From: Allobogoriella deserti
GTDB taxonomy: Bacteria; Actinomycetota; Actinomycetes; Actinomycetales; Actinomycetaceae
Assembly: GCF_042680605.1 (NCBI RefSeq)
Contig: NZ_JBHUEE010000002.1
Coordinates: forward strand, 372,001 to 436,000
Length of the DNA: 64,000 bases
Direction of reading: 5' to 3'
Made by a program: the position numbers and the translations under genes. Positions 51,056 to 58,925 of the stretch are shown here, one piece after another (the stretch's first letter is position 1; the number at the start of each line of letters is the position of its first letter). Under the pieces are notes generated by a model. It saw only the letters and a program-made list of their open reading frames with translations. It was not told the DNA's origin and did no database searches.

Positions 51056-51895
51056 CTACGCGAGACCCGCCTGCCGCCGGTTGAAGTCGATAGTCCTCGG
51101 GTCCGGGACCGGATCCTTCTCGCGCAGGCTTCGCGAGATCCGGCTCGCGGTCAGGCGGACATGGTCGATGAGCCGGTCCGGATGCTGCTGATCGACGCGA
51201 TAGACCATCCCGACGGCGGTCTCCGCCGTCCCGTCGGCGCCGATCACGGGCGCGGCGACCGATCCAGCCCGCATCGTCATGGTCTTCACCGCAAGCGCGT
51301 ACCCGTCTTTGCGGACCGATCGCAACCGCGCAAGGAGGTCGCCGGGCTCGGTGATGGTGTGCGGGGTGTACGGCTTCAGCGGCGTGCCGAGGTAGTCCTC
51401 GATGACGACCTGCTCGGCGTAGGCGAGCAGCACCAAGCCGGTAGCGGTGATGTGCAGCGGCAACCGTCCGCCGATGCGGTTCGCCCCCGTGTAGTTCGGG
51501 TGCGACCGCAGGGCATCCAGGTAGACGACTTCCATGCCGTCCCGCACCGAGAGAATCACGGTCAGTCCCGTGCGGTGATGCAGGTCAATCAGATGGGGCA
51601 GCGCCGTCTCGCGCATACGTAGGGCTTCGGTGGAGGCCGACGCGAGATCAAGGATCTTACGGCTCAGTCGGTAACGACCCTTCTCGTCGAGTTCGAGGCC
51701 GCCCCATTCGAGAACCTCTTTGGCAAGCCGGTGGGTCGTGGTCAGCGACAGATCGGCGTAGCGGCTGATCTCCGAGAGCGTCAGCGCCCCGCCGCCGCGC
51801 GAGAACGCGCCCAGGAGCGAGAGCACTCGCGCCGCCGCGGTCCGTTTGGGCGGCCCGTCCGGGCCGTCGTGTCCGTGATCGGTGTGTTCGGCCAT
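51056..51895 (-). CDS. IclR family transcriptional regulator
   Basis: A 279-residue regulator. The winged HTH (residues about 20-75) reads TLSEISRYADLSLTTTHRLAKEV, followed by the effector domain (about 90-260) with LHHRTGLTVILSVRDGMEVVYLD and PLHITATGLVLLAYAE. The ATG at 51895 is preferred, with AGCGGG upstream; a GTG four codons earlier is an alternative. It sits directly before the system 2 peptide importer on the same strand and most likely controls it. It separates that importer from mftG and mftR. Confidence 0.87.
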   Translation of the reverse strand: MAEHTDHGHDGPDGPPKRTAAARVLSLLGAFSRGGGALTLSEISRYADLSLTTTHRLAKEVLEWGGLELDEKGRYRLSRKILDLASASTEALRMRETALPHLIDLHHRTGLTVILSVRDGMEVVYLDALRSHPNYTGANRIGGRLPLHITATGLVLLAYAEQVVIEDYLGTPLKPYTPHTITEPGDLLARLRSVRKDGYALAVKTMTMRAGSVAAPVIGADGTAETAVGMVYRVDQQHPDRLIDHVRLTASRISRSLREKDPVPDPRTIDFNRRQAGLA

Positions 51896-52026
51896 CCCGC
51901 TAGTCACCCTTGAGCGTCGGGGCAACGTCGCCTTGATGCGGCGCCGCAATGGTGTCTGGGCACGTTACGCGCGTGCGTGCGTGGGCGGCGCCGGCCCTTC
52001 CGTCCGCCGGAAACTTTGGCGAACGG

Positions 52027-53535
52027 TCATCTCCCGCGCCGCATGAAGCGCGCGACCATCTCGCCGATGAGCACGGCCGTGGCGGCCGTTCCGCGGCTCG
52101 GTGCCGTCGGCAGGATGGAGGTGTCCGCGAGGCGCAGCCCGTCGGTGCCACGCACTCTGCCGTACTGGTCGGTGACGGCACCGTGGTCGTCCTCGGGTCC
52201 CATGCGTGCGGTGCCCGAGAGGTGAATGGCTGTCCCGAGGTGCGTGGTGATCCATCGGTCCAGGACACCGTCGTCGCTGAGGTCCCACGTGTCGGCGGGT
52301 GACTCGGCGACCTCGGCGAAGGGACGAGTGCGCAACAGCGTGGCCGCGACGCGCAGGCCGGCGCGCATCGCTGCCCGGTCCTTTGCGGTCTCGAGGTAGC
52401 GGTAGTCGATGAGCGGAGACGTGGCCGGGTCGGCGCCACGGAGCGAGAGACGGCCACGTGAATCGGGGCTGTTGAGCCCCACAAGGAGGGGCAGCTCCCC
52501 CGTGAGGTCGCGACCGATCGGACGCAGGCCGAGCATGATCTCCAGATCTCCGCGGTCCGGGCCGCCAGGGGAAGCCAGGTGCAGGGCACCGAGGAACGGC
52601 GCCAGCCGTGGAGCGGTCCGATCGTCAGATCGTCTGCGCCACGGCAGGGTGAGTTGCGGGTGGTCGGTGAATTCCCGCCCGACACCGGGCAGTGGGGTGA
52701 TTACCGGAATGTCGTGGGCGGCAAGCTTCTCGGGCGGCCCGAGGCCGGAGAGCATCAGGAGCTGTGGGCTGGCGACGGCGCCCGCGGCGAGGACGACCTC
52801 TCCTGCCTCGATCCTGCGGTACTCCCCTGCGGTGGAGACCTCGACGCCGACGGCACGGCCACGCTCGATCAGGACTCGGCGAACCACGGTGCCACCGCGG
52901 ATCTCGAGATTGCTCCGATCGCGTGCGGGCTGCAGGTAGCACCGGGCACTGCTGTACCGCACCCCGCCGACGACGTTGAGCGGGAGCGGACCGACGCCCG
53001 GCGGCCCAGGGGCGTTCTTGTCGGGCTCATCGGGGTAGCCGAGCCCGAGGGCCGCCTCCCGGAACGCGGCTGTCGCCACGTCGGCCGATCCGTCACGGCG
53101 GACCGGCACCGGACCGTCGCCGCCGTGCACCGGACCGGGTCCGAGATCGAGGTCCGCCTCGAGGGCCCGCATGACCGGTAGCACGCGATCGTAGGCCCAC
53201 TCCTCGTTGCCGAGCGCCGCCCACCCGTCGTGGTCCTCCGGGCGCGCCCGGACGAACACACCACCGTTGATCGCACTCGAGCCACCGAGCACCCGGCCGC
53301 GTGCGATGACATGGTCGCGTTCGGGCGACAGACGGACAGGGTAGGACCAGGTGGCCGGATGTCCCGGCGCCGCGGCCCTCAGGACCGTGCCGTCGTGAAC
53401 CTCGGGAGGGATCTCGTGCTCCTGCACCGGGCCGGCCTCGAGGAGGAGGACTCGGGTGCCGGGGGCTTCGCTGAGTCGGGCCGCGAGCGTGGCGCCGGCC
53501 GACCCGGCGCCCACGACCACGACGTCATACGGCAC
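52027..53535 (-). CDS. mftG: GMC-family mycofactocin dehydrogenase MftG
   Basis: A 502-residue flavoprotein of the glucose-methanol-choline family. MftG is reported to re-oxidise reduced mycofactocin and pass electrons to the respiratory chain. The FAD motif VVVVGAGSAGATLAARLSE is at residues 5-23, ARGRVLGGSSAINGGVFVR is the GMC signature 1 region, and HLSGTARMG near residue 450 carries the active-site His. I call it MftG rather than another GMC enzyme because it overlaps mftR by 11 bp beside mftA and mftB. Its GTG start at 53535 lies inside the end of mftR. Confidence 0.9.
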   Translation of the reverse strand: MPYDVVVVGAGSAGATLAARLSEAPGTRVLLLEAGPVQEHEIPPEVHDGTVLRAAAPGHPATWSYPVRLSPERDHVIARGRVLGGSSAINGGVFVRARPEDHDGWAALGNEEWAYDRVLPVMRALEADLDLGPGPVHGGDGPVPVRRDGSADVATAAFREAALGLGYPDEPDKNAPGPPGVGPLPLNVVGGVRYSSARCYLQPARDRSNLEIRGGTVVRRVLIERGRAVGVEVSTAGEYRRIEAGEVVLAAGAVASPQLLMLSGLGPPEKLAAHDIPVITPLPGVGREFTDHPQLTLPWRRRSDDRTAPRLAPFLGALHLASPGGPDRGDLEIMLGLRPIGRDLTGELPLLVGLNSPDSRGRLSLRGADPATSPLIDYRYLETAKDRAAMRAGLRVAATLLRTRPFAEVAESPADTWDLSDDGVLDRWITTHLGTAIHLSGTARMGPEDDHGAVTDQYGRVRGTDGLRLADTSILPTAPSRGTAATAVLIGEMVARFMRRGR

Positions 53536-54163
53536 CCGTCACCGCCCGGGAGAAGACAGCCTGCATCTCCACGAAGCCGGTGTCGATCAGATCGGTGAGG
53601 ACGGCGTCGTCACACGCGAGCCACCGGTCGTAGGCGGCGAGAGAGATCCCGAGACATGCCCACGCGACCGCGCTCGGTCGCAGGTCATCGGGCGAGGTCG
53701 CCTCGCGCCGGGCGACGAACTCGGCCAGGACCCGTCGCCACGATTCGTAGCGCAGGGCGGAGTGGGCGACCAGTGTCGGCGTCCGCAGCAGCACAGCCAT
53801 CCGGCGGCGGTGCGCGTCGACCTGGTCCTCCGGGAAGCGGTTGAAGTCGACGACGGCCGTCCGGAGCGCGTCGAAGAGGGGCACGTCGTCCGGGACGGCG
53901 TCGAGGTGGTCACGCATCCGGGCGAGCAGGGTGTCGAAGTCACCCCACGGCAGGTCGTTCTTCGACGGGAAGTAGCGGAAGAAGGTGCGCCGGCCGATAC
54001 CGGCGGCATCGGCGATGTCGTCGACCGTGACGTTGTCGAAGCCGCGCTCGATGAACAGCGCGAGGCCGATCCGGCCCAGTTCGTCTGCCGTGGTGGAGCG
54101 GGCGCGCCCCACGCGGGGCGTGCCACTCGCGTCCCGCTTAGTCGATATCGGTTGCGACCTCAT
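53525..54163 (-). CDS. mftR: Mycofactocin system TetR regulator MftR
   Basis: A 212-residue TetR-type regulator. The HTH segment VTVDDIADAAGIGRRTFFRY lies in the N-terminal third, preceded by a basic Ser/Thr-rich leader. MftR homologues repress mycofactocin genes and respond to acyl-CoAs. The ATG at 54163 has GGAGGTGA four bases upstream; an earlier GTG at 54199 would add a Gly-rich leader. It diverges from mftA, and a strong palindrome fills the mftA promoter spacer between them. The same palindrome occurs before mftC, so MftR probably controls both halves. Confidence 0.9.
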   Translation of the reverse strand: MRSQPISTKRDASGTPRVGRARSTTADELGRIGLALFIERGFDNVTVDDIADAAGIGRRTFFRYFPSKNDLPWGDFDTLLARMRDHLDAVPDDVPLFDALRTAVVDFNRFPEDQVDAHRRRMAVLLRTPTLVAHSALRYESWRRVLAEFVARREATSPDDLRPSAVAWACLGISLAAYDRWLACDDAVLTDLIDTGFVEMQAVFSRAVTGAV

Positions 54164-54217
54164 CCCGTCACCTCCGCCGCCGACCCCGGGGATCGTCACG
54201 GCATCCGTCCTCGGGCC

Positions 54218-54246
54218 TTCTCATCGGCACCGAGTGCCATTACTAT
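54218..54246 (+). promoter_or_regulatory. MftR-type operator and promoter of mftAB
   Basis: TTCTCA (54218-54223) and TACTAT (54241-54246) form -35 and -10 boxes with a 17-base spacer. The palindrome GGCACCGAGTGCC lies inside the spacer. A repressor bound here would block RNA polymerase directly. The 19-bp block 54224-54242 matches 44508-44526 on the other strand with one mismatch. It lies 63 bp before the mftA start and 55 bp before mftR on the other strand. Confidence 0.78.
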
Positions 54247-54305
54247 GGCATGCACCACACCCGGTCGACGGGTGTCCGTGCCGCAGACGTCACAGGAGAG
54301 AGCCT

Positions 54306-54413
54306 ATGAGCACCGACAGCACGCGCGTGAACAGCTCCGAGAGCGAGTCGGCGGTCGAGGCGGAGACCCTCGTCGAGGAGGTCTCCATCGACGGCATGTG
54401 CGGCGTGTACTGA
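54306..54413 (+). CDS. mftA: Mycofactocin precursor peptide MftA
   Basis: A 35-residue ribosomally made peptide. The acidic leader (ESESAVEAETLVEEVS) is followed by the invariant C-terminus IDGMCGVY. The last two residues, Val and Tyr, become the redox cofactor after MftC and MftE act. ATG at 54306 with AGGAGAG upstream. Its size, leader charge and exact C-terminus leave little doubt. It is followed five bases later by mftB but not by mftC, which is about 10 kb away on the other strand. Confidence 0.97.
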   Translation: MSTDSTRVNSSESESAVEAETLVEEVSIDGMCGVY

Positions 54414-54418
54414 GCGCC

Positions 54419-54694
54419 GTGACCACGTTCGACCCGAATCGGGCCTGGTCACTGCACCACCAGGTCGCCGTGCGGCCCGAGCCGTTCGGAGCCCTGCTGT
54501 ACCACTTCGGCACGAGGAAGCTCTCGTTCCTCAAGGACCGCACACTGCTGGAGATCGTGCGCTCCCTGGACGAGCAGCCGACCGCCCGTGACGCCATCGC
54601 CGCCGCCGGGGTCGGCACCGCCGACGCGGACCGGTACGTGGGCGCGCTTCAGACCCTGGCGAGCTCCGAGATGGTGGTGGAGCAGCAGGACTAA
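54419..54694 (+). CDS. mftB: Mycofactocin peptide chaperone MftB
   Basis: A 91-residue peptide-binding protein of the RiPP recognition element type, which hands MftA to MftC. The pattern HHQVAVRPEPFGALLYHFGTRKLSFLKD followed by a helical tail is the MftB fold; the segment covers residues about 12-40. GTG start at 54419, five bases after mftA. It ends four bases from the stop of a convergent DUF222/HNH gene. In most clusters mftC follows immediately, so this junction is a rearrangement point. Confidence 0.94.
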   Translation: MTTFDPNRAWSLHHQVAVRPEPFGALLYHFGTRKLSFLKDRTLLEIVRSLDEQPTARDAIAAAGVGTADADRYVGALQTLASSEMVVEQQD

Positions 54695-54698
54695 CCGG

Positions 54699-56111
54699 TC
54701 ACGGCTCGTTCGCCGGTGACTCACGCTCCTCAGTGCCGCCGCTGTTCGGTGGGCGCGGTGCCGTCGAGACGTACGTGTGCCCGCTGGGAGTGGTCGTGGT
54801 GACGGTGTGCCGGGTCTCGCGGTCTGGTCCCTCGTCGCCGACGGGATCTCGGCCGGTGCGCTGGTCCCACCCGGGCGCCTGTTTGGCGTAGTTGCAGGCC
54901 TCGCAGTAGCCCTGGCCGTCGTCGGCCTCGGTCACCCCGCCGTCCTTGACGGGCGTGACGTGGTCGATGTGCCGGATGGGGGCGTCGCAGTACGGCGTCC
55001 GGCAGGTGCCCTGGTCACGGAGCGTGAGGAACTGCGCCAGGCCGGACGGAAAGTGTCGGCTCTTCGAGGACATCCCCACCAAGTTCCCGCCAGGATCGAC
55101 ATACAACCGGCGGATCCACACCTCGACCTCGGCCGTGAGCGTCTCTGCCACGAGGCGCCGCGCCACCTCGGCCGGCATCGCATGAGCGGGGACCCCGCCG
55201 GCCGTGACGACGGCCGGCTCGCTGCCGCCACCGAGAAGCGCGGCGTCGGAGATCGTCACGTTGACCGCCACCGGGACGGCCGGGGGCGAGAGCGCGATAC
55301 CGTCGTCGTCGCTCGCCCCGGCCCCCTCCGCCTCGCGCGCCTCGGCACGAGGCAGGTTCGCGCCGGTGACCCGGGCGACCAGGAGGTCGGCCATCAGTTG
55401 GCCGCGGCCGCGCACATCGCCGCCGTGGCCCTGCCGTAGACCGTCGGCCTCCTTGGCCAGCGTTGCGTATACGGCGACGGCCTGCGCCACCGGGAGCAGC
55501 GCCGTCACGTAGCACATCGAGTCCGGCGCCGGTCGCAGGCTCACCCGGCGCTCCGACTCAGCGATCCTCACCCGGCCGCCGACCGCGTCGGCGTCGTGCT
55601 TCGCCGCCGTCTGTTTGGCCAGGCCGACCAGCGTTCGGGTGCCGACGCCGTCAAGGGCGTACGGATCCTGGCACAGGTCCTCATCGAGCCGTGCCCGGTC
55701 CGCCGACTCGAGACACTCGGCCTCTTTGACGACGAGGCTCGCGCGGTACTCCGAGAGCGTTCCGTCCGCGAGCCGGTCGAAGGTGTGGGGCAACTCCTCG
55801 TCCAGCGACTTCGCGAGGCTGAGGAGGCGTCTTCCGCGATGCGCAGATTCACGCCTGGCCAGCGCGACCTCGCCGGCGACACCTCGGCCCCGGTGCGCGG
55901 CCGGCACGCCGGCCTGCTCCTCCTCGGCGCGGCGAACCCTGTCCAGGGCGACTGCCGCACGTGCCTGGACGGACGCAATGGCGCTCTTCAAGGACTCTGC
56001 CTCGCGGAGCAGCTCGACGAGGATCGCTGAGTCCTCGGGGAGCCCGGCACCGGTGAGTCCGGCGCGCACGGAACCGAGATGCTGCGGTGTCACCGTGCTC
56101 GCGTCGTTCAT
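54699..56111 (-). CDS. DUF222/HNH endonuclease domain protein (13E12 repeat family)
   Basis: A 470-residue protein. The N-terminal DUF222 region (about residues 15-300) is helical, with the family's ALDRVRRAEEEQAG and YRASLVVKEAECL segments. The C-terminal HNH nuclease (about 375-420) has CRTPYCDAPIRHIDHVTPVKDGG and then CEACNY, with paired cysteines for a structural zinc. Such genes occur in many copies in actinomycete genomes and behave like mobile or recombining repeats; their function is not settled. The ATG at 56111 is used. The 3' end abuts mftB, at one boundary of the proposed inversion. Confidence 0.9.
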   Translation of the reverse strand: MNDASTVTPQHLGSVRAGLTGAGLPEDSAILVELLREAESLKSAIASVQARAAVALDRVRRAEEEQAGVPAAHRGRGVAGEVALARRESAHRGRRLLSLAKSLDEELPHTFDRLADGTLSEYRASLVVKEAECLESADRARLDEDLCQDPYALDGVGTRTLVGLAKQTAAKHDADAVGGRVRIAESERRVSLRPAPDSMCYVTALLPVAQAVAVYATLAKEADGLRQGHGGDVRGRGQLMADLLVARVTGANLPRAEAREAEGAGASDDDGIALSPPAVPVAVNVTISDAALLGGGSEPAVVTAGGVPAHAMPAEVARRLVAETLTAEVEVWIRRLYVDPGGNLVGMSSKSRHFPSGLAQFLTLRDQGTCRTPYCDAPIRHIDHVTPVKDGGVTEADDGQGYCEACNYAKQAPGWDQRTGRDPVGDEGPDRETRHTVTTTTPSGHTYVSTAPRPPNSGGTEERESPANEP

Positions 56112-56227
56112 GCGCCGGGACGATAGCGCGCACGGCCGCCACCACCGGCATCCGCGTATTCCGCCTGTGGATTCGCCGGCATCTGGGGTCCAGGCAGGGA
56201 TCGGGCGGCATCTGCCCGCGCCACACG

Positions 56228-56280
56228 TTGACACGACTTACGCCGTACGACTACGGTCATCGTGCGATATACGGCGTAAG
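56228..56280 (+). promoter_or_regulatory. Promoter with 11-bp perfect inverted repeat before the small membrane protein
   Basis: TTGACA at 56228-56233 and TACGGT at 56252-56257 give an 18-base spacer. CTTACGCCGTA at 56237-56247 and TACGGCGTAAG at 56270-56280 form a perfect inverted repeat 22 bases apart, one arm in the spacer and one after the -10 box. This layout suits a repressor that bridges the promoter. No regulator gene is adjacent. Confidence 0.6.
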
Positions 56281-56335
56281 AGAGGGTGGCGCGTCTCCAG
56301 TAGGCCCACCACGCCCGGCAGAGGAAAGGCTCGAG

Positions 56336-56827
56336 ATGGTCGTGCAGAACCCCACCGGCACCGCCGGGACCCGTGAGACGAGGCAGGTGGTCCAGGCGAC
56401 CCAGATCGGCGCGAGTTTGCAGGTGGTGTGCCTCCTGCTGCCGTTGCTCGACCTGTGGGTCCTCGGCACGGTGGAACGTCACGTGCAGGCCGCCTATCCG
56501 CAGTGGGGTCCGGACAACGTCTCCGCCGACCGCACCGCGATCGTCGTCGCACTGGTGGCCGTCAGTGTGCTGGGACTGGCCTGCTGGCTCGTCTCGATGT
56601 GGGTGGCTCGCCGCGGCCGTGGCGTGCGCGCCACGATGACGACGCTCTTCATCCTCGGCACGCTCACGTTACTGACCGTCGCCGGCATGGGCGGCGGCGC
56701 CTACGACCAGATCGTCCCGCTCTGGCTCGGGCTCACCTCACTGGTGCTGCCCGTCCTTCCGGGACTGGCCGCCGTCGTCGCGGCCTGGTCGGGCCGGTCG
56801 CGGGCCTACTCCCCCAGCGGGAAGTGA
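56336..56827 (+). CDS. Small integral membrane protein of unknown function
   Basis: A 163-residue protein with four predicted membrane segments, near residues 26-45, 65-88, 98-118 and 125-150. The N-terminus is polar and Thr-rich, and the C-terminus is short and basic (WSGRSRAYSPSGK). No family is recognised. ATG at 56336 with AGGAAAGG upstream. Its last 22 bases overlap the end of the convergent ATPase gene. A strong inverted repeat in its promoter suggests regulated expression. Confidence 0.75.
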   Translation: MVVQNPTGTAGTRETRQVVQATQIGASLQVVCLLLPLLDLWVLGTVERHVQAAYPQWGPDNVSADRTAIVVALVAVSVLGLACWLVSMWVARRGRGVRATMTTLFILGTLTLLTVAGMGGGAYDQIVPLWLGLTSLVLPVLPGLAAVVAAWSGRSRAYSPSGK

Positions 56828-57837
56828 CACGCGACCCGTCGCCCGCCGTCGCCGATCGGGGTCGGCCGCGGTTCGACCTCGGCGCACACGTCCTGCGCGA
56901 TGGGGCATCGCGTCCGGAAGCGGCACCCGCTCGGCGGGTTCAGCGGTGACGGCGGCTCGCCGGTCAGCGGTACCGGCCGCCGCGCCGCGCCGGTGGCCGG
57001 GTCGAGCACCGGCACCGAGCCGAGCAGGGCTCGGGTGTACGGGTGCTTCGGTGCCTGGTAGATCTCGGCGGCCGGACCGACCTCCGCGAGCTGTCCCAGA
57101 TGCATCACCGCGACCCGGTCACTGACCTGCTTCACCGTGGCGAGATCGTGCGCGATGAAGACATAGCTCAGCCCGAGATCGGCGCGGAGTTTCTCGAAGA
57201 GGTTGAGCACCTGGGCCTGGATGAGCACGTCGAGTGAGGAGACCGCCTCGTCACAGATGATCAACGCAGGCTCCGGAGCAATGGCCCGGGCGATCGCCAC
57301 CCGCTGCGCCTGCCCGCCGGAGAGCTCCATCGGACGACGGCGTCGGTACTGCCGAGGATCGAGCCCCACCAGGTCGAGCAGCTCGTCGACGCGCGCACCG
57401 CGCTCCTCCTTGGTGAGGTCGGTGTGCCCGACGAGCGGTTCGGCCACGACGTCCTCGATCCGCCACCGCGGGTTCAGCGAGCCGAACGGATCCTGGTAGA
57501 CCATCTGCATCCGGGCTCGGGTCGCCTTCAGCCTCCGCCGGTCCAGCGTCACGAGGTCCTGCCCCTGGAAGACGACCTCGCCGGAGACCGGCCGCTCCAC
57601 CTGGATGATCGCCCGAGCCAGCGTCGATTTCCCGGAGCCGGTCTCGCCGACGACGCCGAGCGTCTCCCCGGGCATGAGGTCGAAGGAGACGTCGGTGACG
57701 GCGTGCACCACACCGGCCTTGACTCCACCCGGCCCTCGCGTGACGTACTCCTGCACCAGGTTGCGCACGGACAGCAACGGCTCCGTCGACGACGGTTCCT
57801 CGCGTGCGGTCCGAGCCGCCTCGTCGATGACGGTCAC
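56806..57837 (-). CDS. Dipeptide/oligopeptide ABC transporter ATP-binding protein (DppF type), system 3
   Basis: A 343-residue ATPase with Walker A GETGSGKST, signature LSGGQAQRVAIARAI, Walker B LIICDEA and switch IAHDL. The C-terminal extension has GCRFRTRCP and later cysteines as in DppF. A GTG start at 57837 overlaps the DppD stop by four bases. It is the last gene of the operon. Confidence 0.92.
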   Translation of the reverse strand: MTVIDEAARTAREEPSSTEPLLSVRNLVQEYVTRGPGGVKAGVVHAVTDVSFDLMPGETLGVVGETGSGKSTLARAIIQVERPVSGEVVFQGQDLVTLDRRRLKATRARMQMVYQDPFGSLNPRWRIEDVVAEPLVGHTDLTKEERGARVDELLDLVGLDPRQYRRRRPMELSGGQAQRVAIARAIAPEPALIICDEAVSSLDVLIQAQVLNLFEKLRADLGLSYVFIAHDLATVKQVSDRVAVMHLGQLAEVGPAAEIYQAPKHPYTRALLGSVPVLDPATGAARRPVPLTGEPPSPLNPPSGCRFRTRCPIAQDVCAEVEPRPTPIGDGGRRVACHFPLGE

Positions 57838-58925
57838 GAGACCTCCTCCACTCGCGCCCGGTCTCCGTCCGCGGAGCCACCCGCCCCCGCTGCGCCGACC
57901 GGGTGCCAGCACGCATAGCGGTGGCCGGGTTCGTGCTCGGTCAGTGCGGGTTCGGTCAGACACTGGTCGCTGGCGTTCGGACAACGCGGCCGGAACGCGC
58001 ACCCCTGGGGCAGCGAGGCCAGGTCCGGCGGCTGGCCGCCGATCACGGACAGCAGGCCGTGCGAGGGCGTCGTCAGTTGCGGGATCGAGCCGAGCAGCGC
58101 CTTGGTGTACGGCATCCGCACGTGACTGAACAGTGTGGCCGCCGGCGCCTGCTCGACCGCCTTACCCCCGTACATCACGAGGACCTCGTCGGCGTAGCAG
58201 GCGGCCAGGCCCAGGTCGTGGCTGATCATGATCACCGAGGTGCCGAGCCGGTCCTGAAGGTCGGCGAGGAGCTCCATGATCTGCGCCTGCGTGGTCACGT
58301 CCAGCGCCGTCGTCGCCTCGTCCGCGATGAGCACCTTGGGGTCGGAGGCCAGCGCGATCGCGATCATCACTCGCTGGCGCATCCCGCCGGAGAGCTGGTG
58401 CGGGTACTCCTCGAAGCGTCGCTCGGCGGCCGGCAGCCGCACCAGCTTCATGAGTTCGACCGCCCGGTCGGCCGCGGCCTTCTTGTCCAGTCGCTGGTGC
58501 ATTCCGATCGCCTCGGTGATCTGCTGCCCGACGTTCATCGTCGGGTTCAGCGAGCGCGCCGGGTCCTGGAAGACCATGGCGATCTCATCACCACGGATGG
58601 CCCGCATGGCCTTCTCGTTCAGCCCCACGAGTTCGGTCTGCCCGAGCCGTGCGGATCCGCTGACGAACGCGCTCGGCGGCAGCAGGCCCATGAGCGCTCG
58701 CACGCTCACCGACTTGCCCGATCCGGACTCGCCGATGATGGCCAGCGTGCGCCCGGCCCGCAGCTGGTAGTTCAGTCCGTTGACGGCACGGATCGTGCGC
58801 CCGCCGCGGGAGAACGTCACCCGCAGGTCCTGCACGGTCAGCACCGGCGCCGGCTCGTCGCCGCCGTCGTGTGCGGTGGCGTCGTCGGCGGATGCCAGGT
58901 CGATCATCCGGTCCTGCGTGGTCAT
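57834..58925 (-). CDS. Dipeptide/oligopeptide ABC transporter ATP-binding protein (DppD type), system 3
   Basis: A 363-residue ATPase. Walker A GESGSGKSV, signature LSGGMRQR, Walker B VLIADEA (Ala replaces the usual Pro after DE), switch ISHDL, and the cysteine extension GCAFRPRCP followed by ACWHP. A 30-residue polar leader precedes the domain. The ATG at 58925 overlaps the DppC stop by four bases. Confidence 0.92.
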   Translation of the reverse strand: MTTQDRMIDLASADDATAHDGGDEPAPVLTVQDLRVTFSRGGRTIRAVNGLNYQLRAGRTLAIIGESGSGKSVSVRALMGLLPPSAFVSGSARLGQTELVGLNEKAMRAIRGDEIAMVFQDPARSLNPTMNVGQQITEAIGMHQRLDKKAAADRAVELMKLVRLPAAERRFEEYPHQLSGGMRQRVMIAIALASDPKVLIADEATTALDVTTQAQIMELLADLQDRLGTSVIMISHDLGLAACYADEVLVMYGGKAVEQAPAATLFSHVRMPYTKALLGSIPQLTTPSHGLLSVIGGQPPDLASLPQGCAFRPRCPNASDQCLTEPALTEHEPGHRYACWHPVGAAGAGGSADGDRARVEEVS

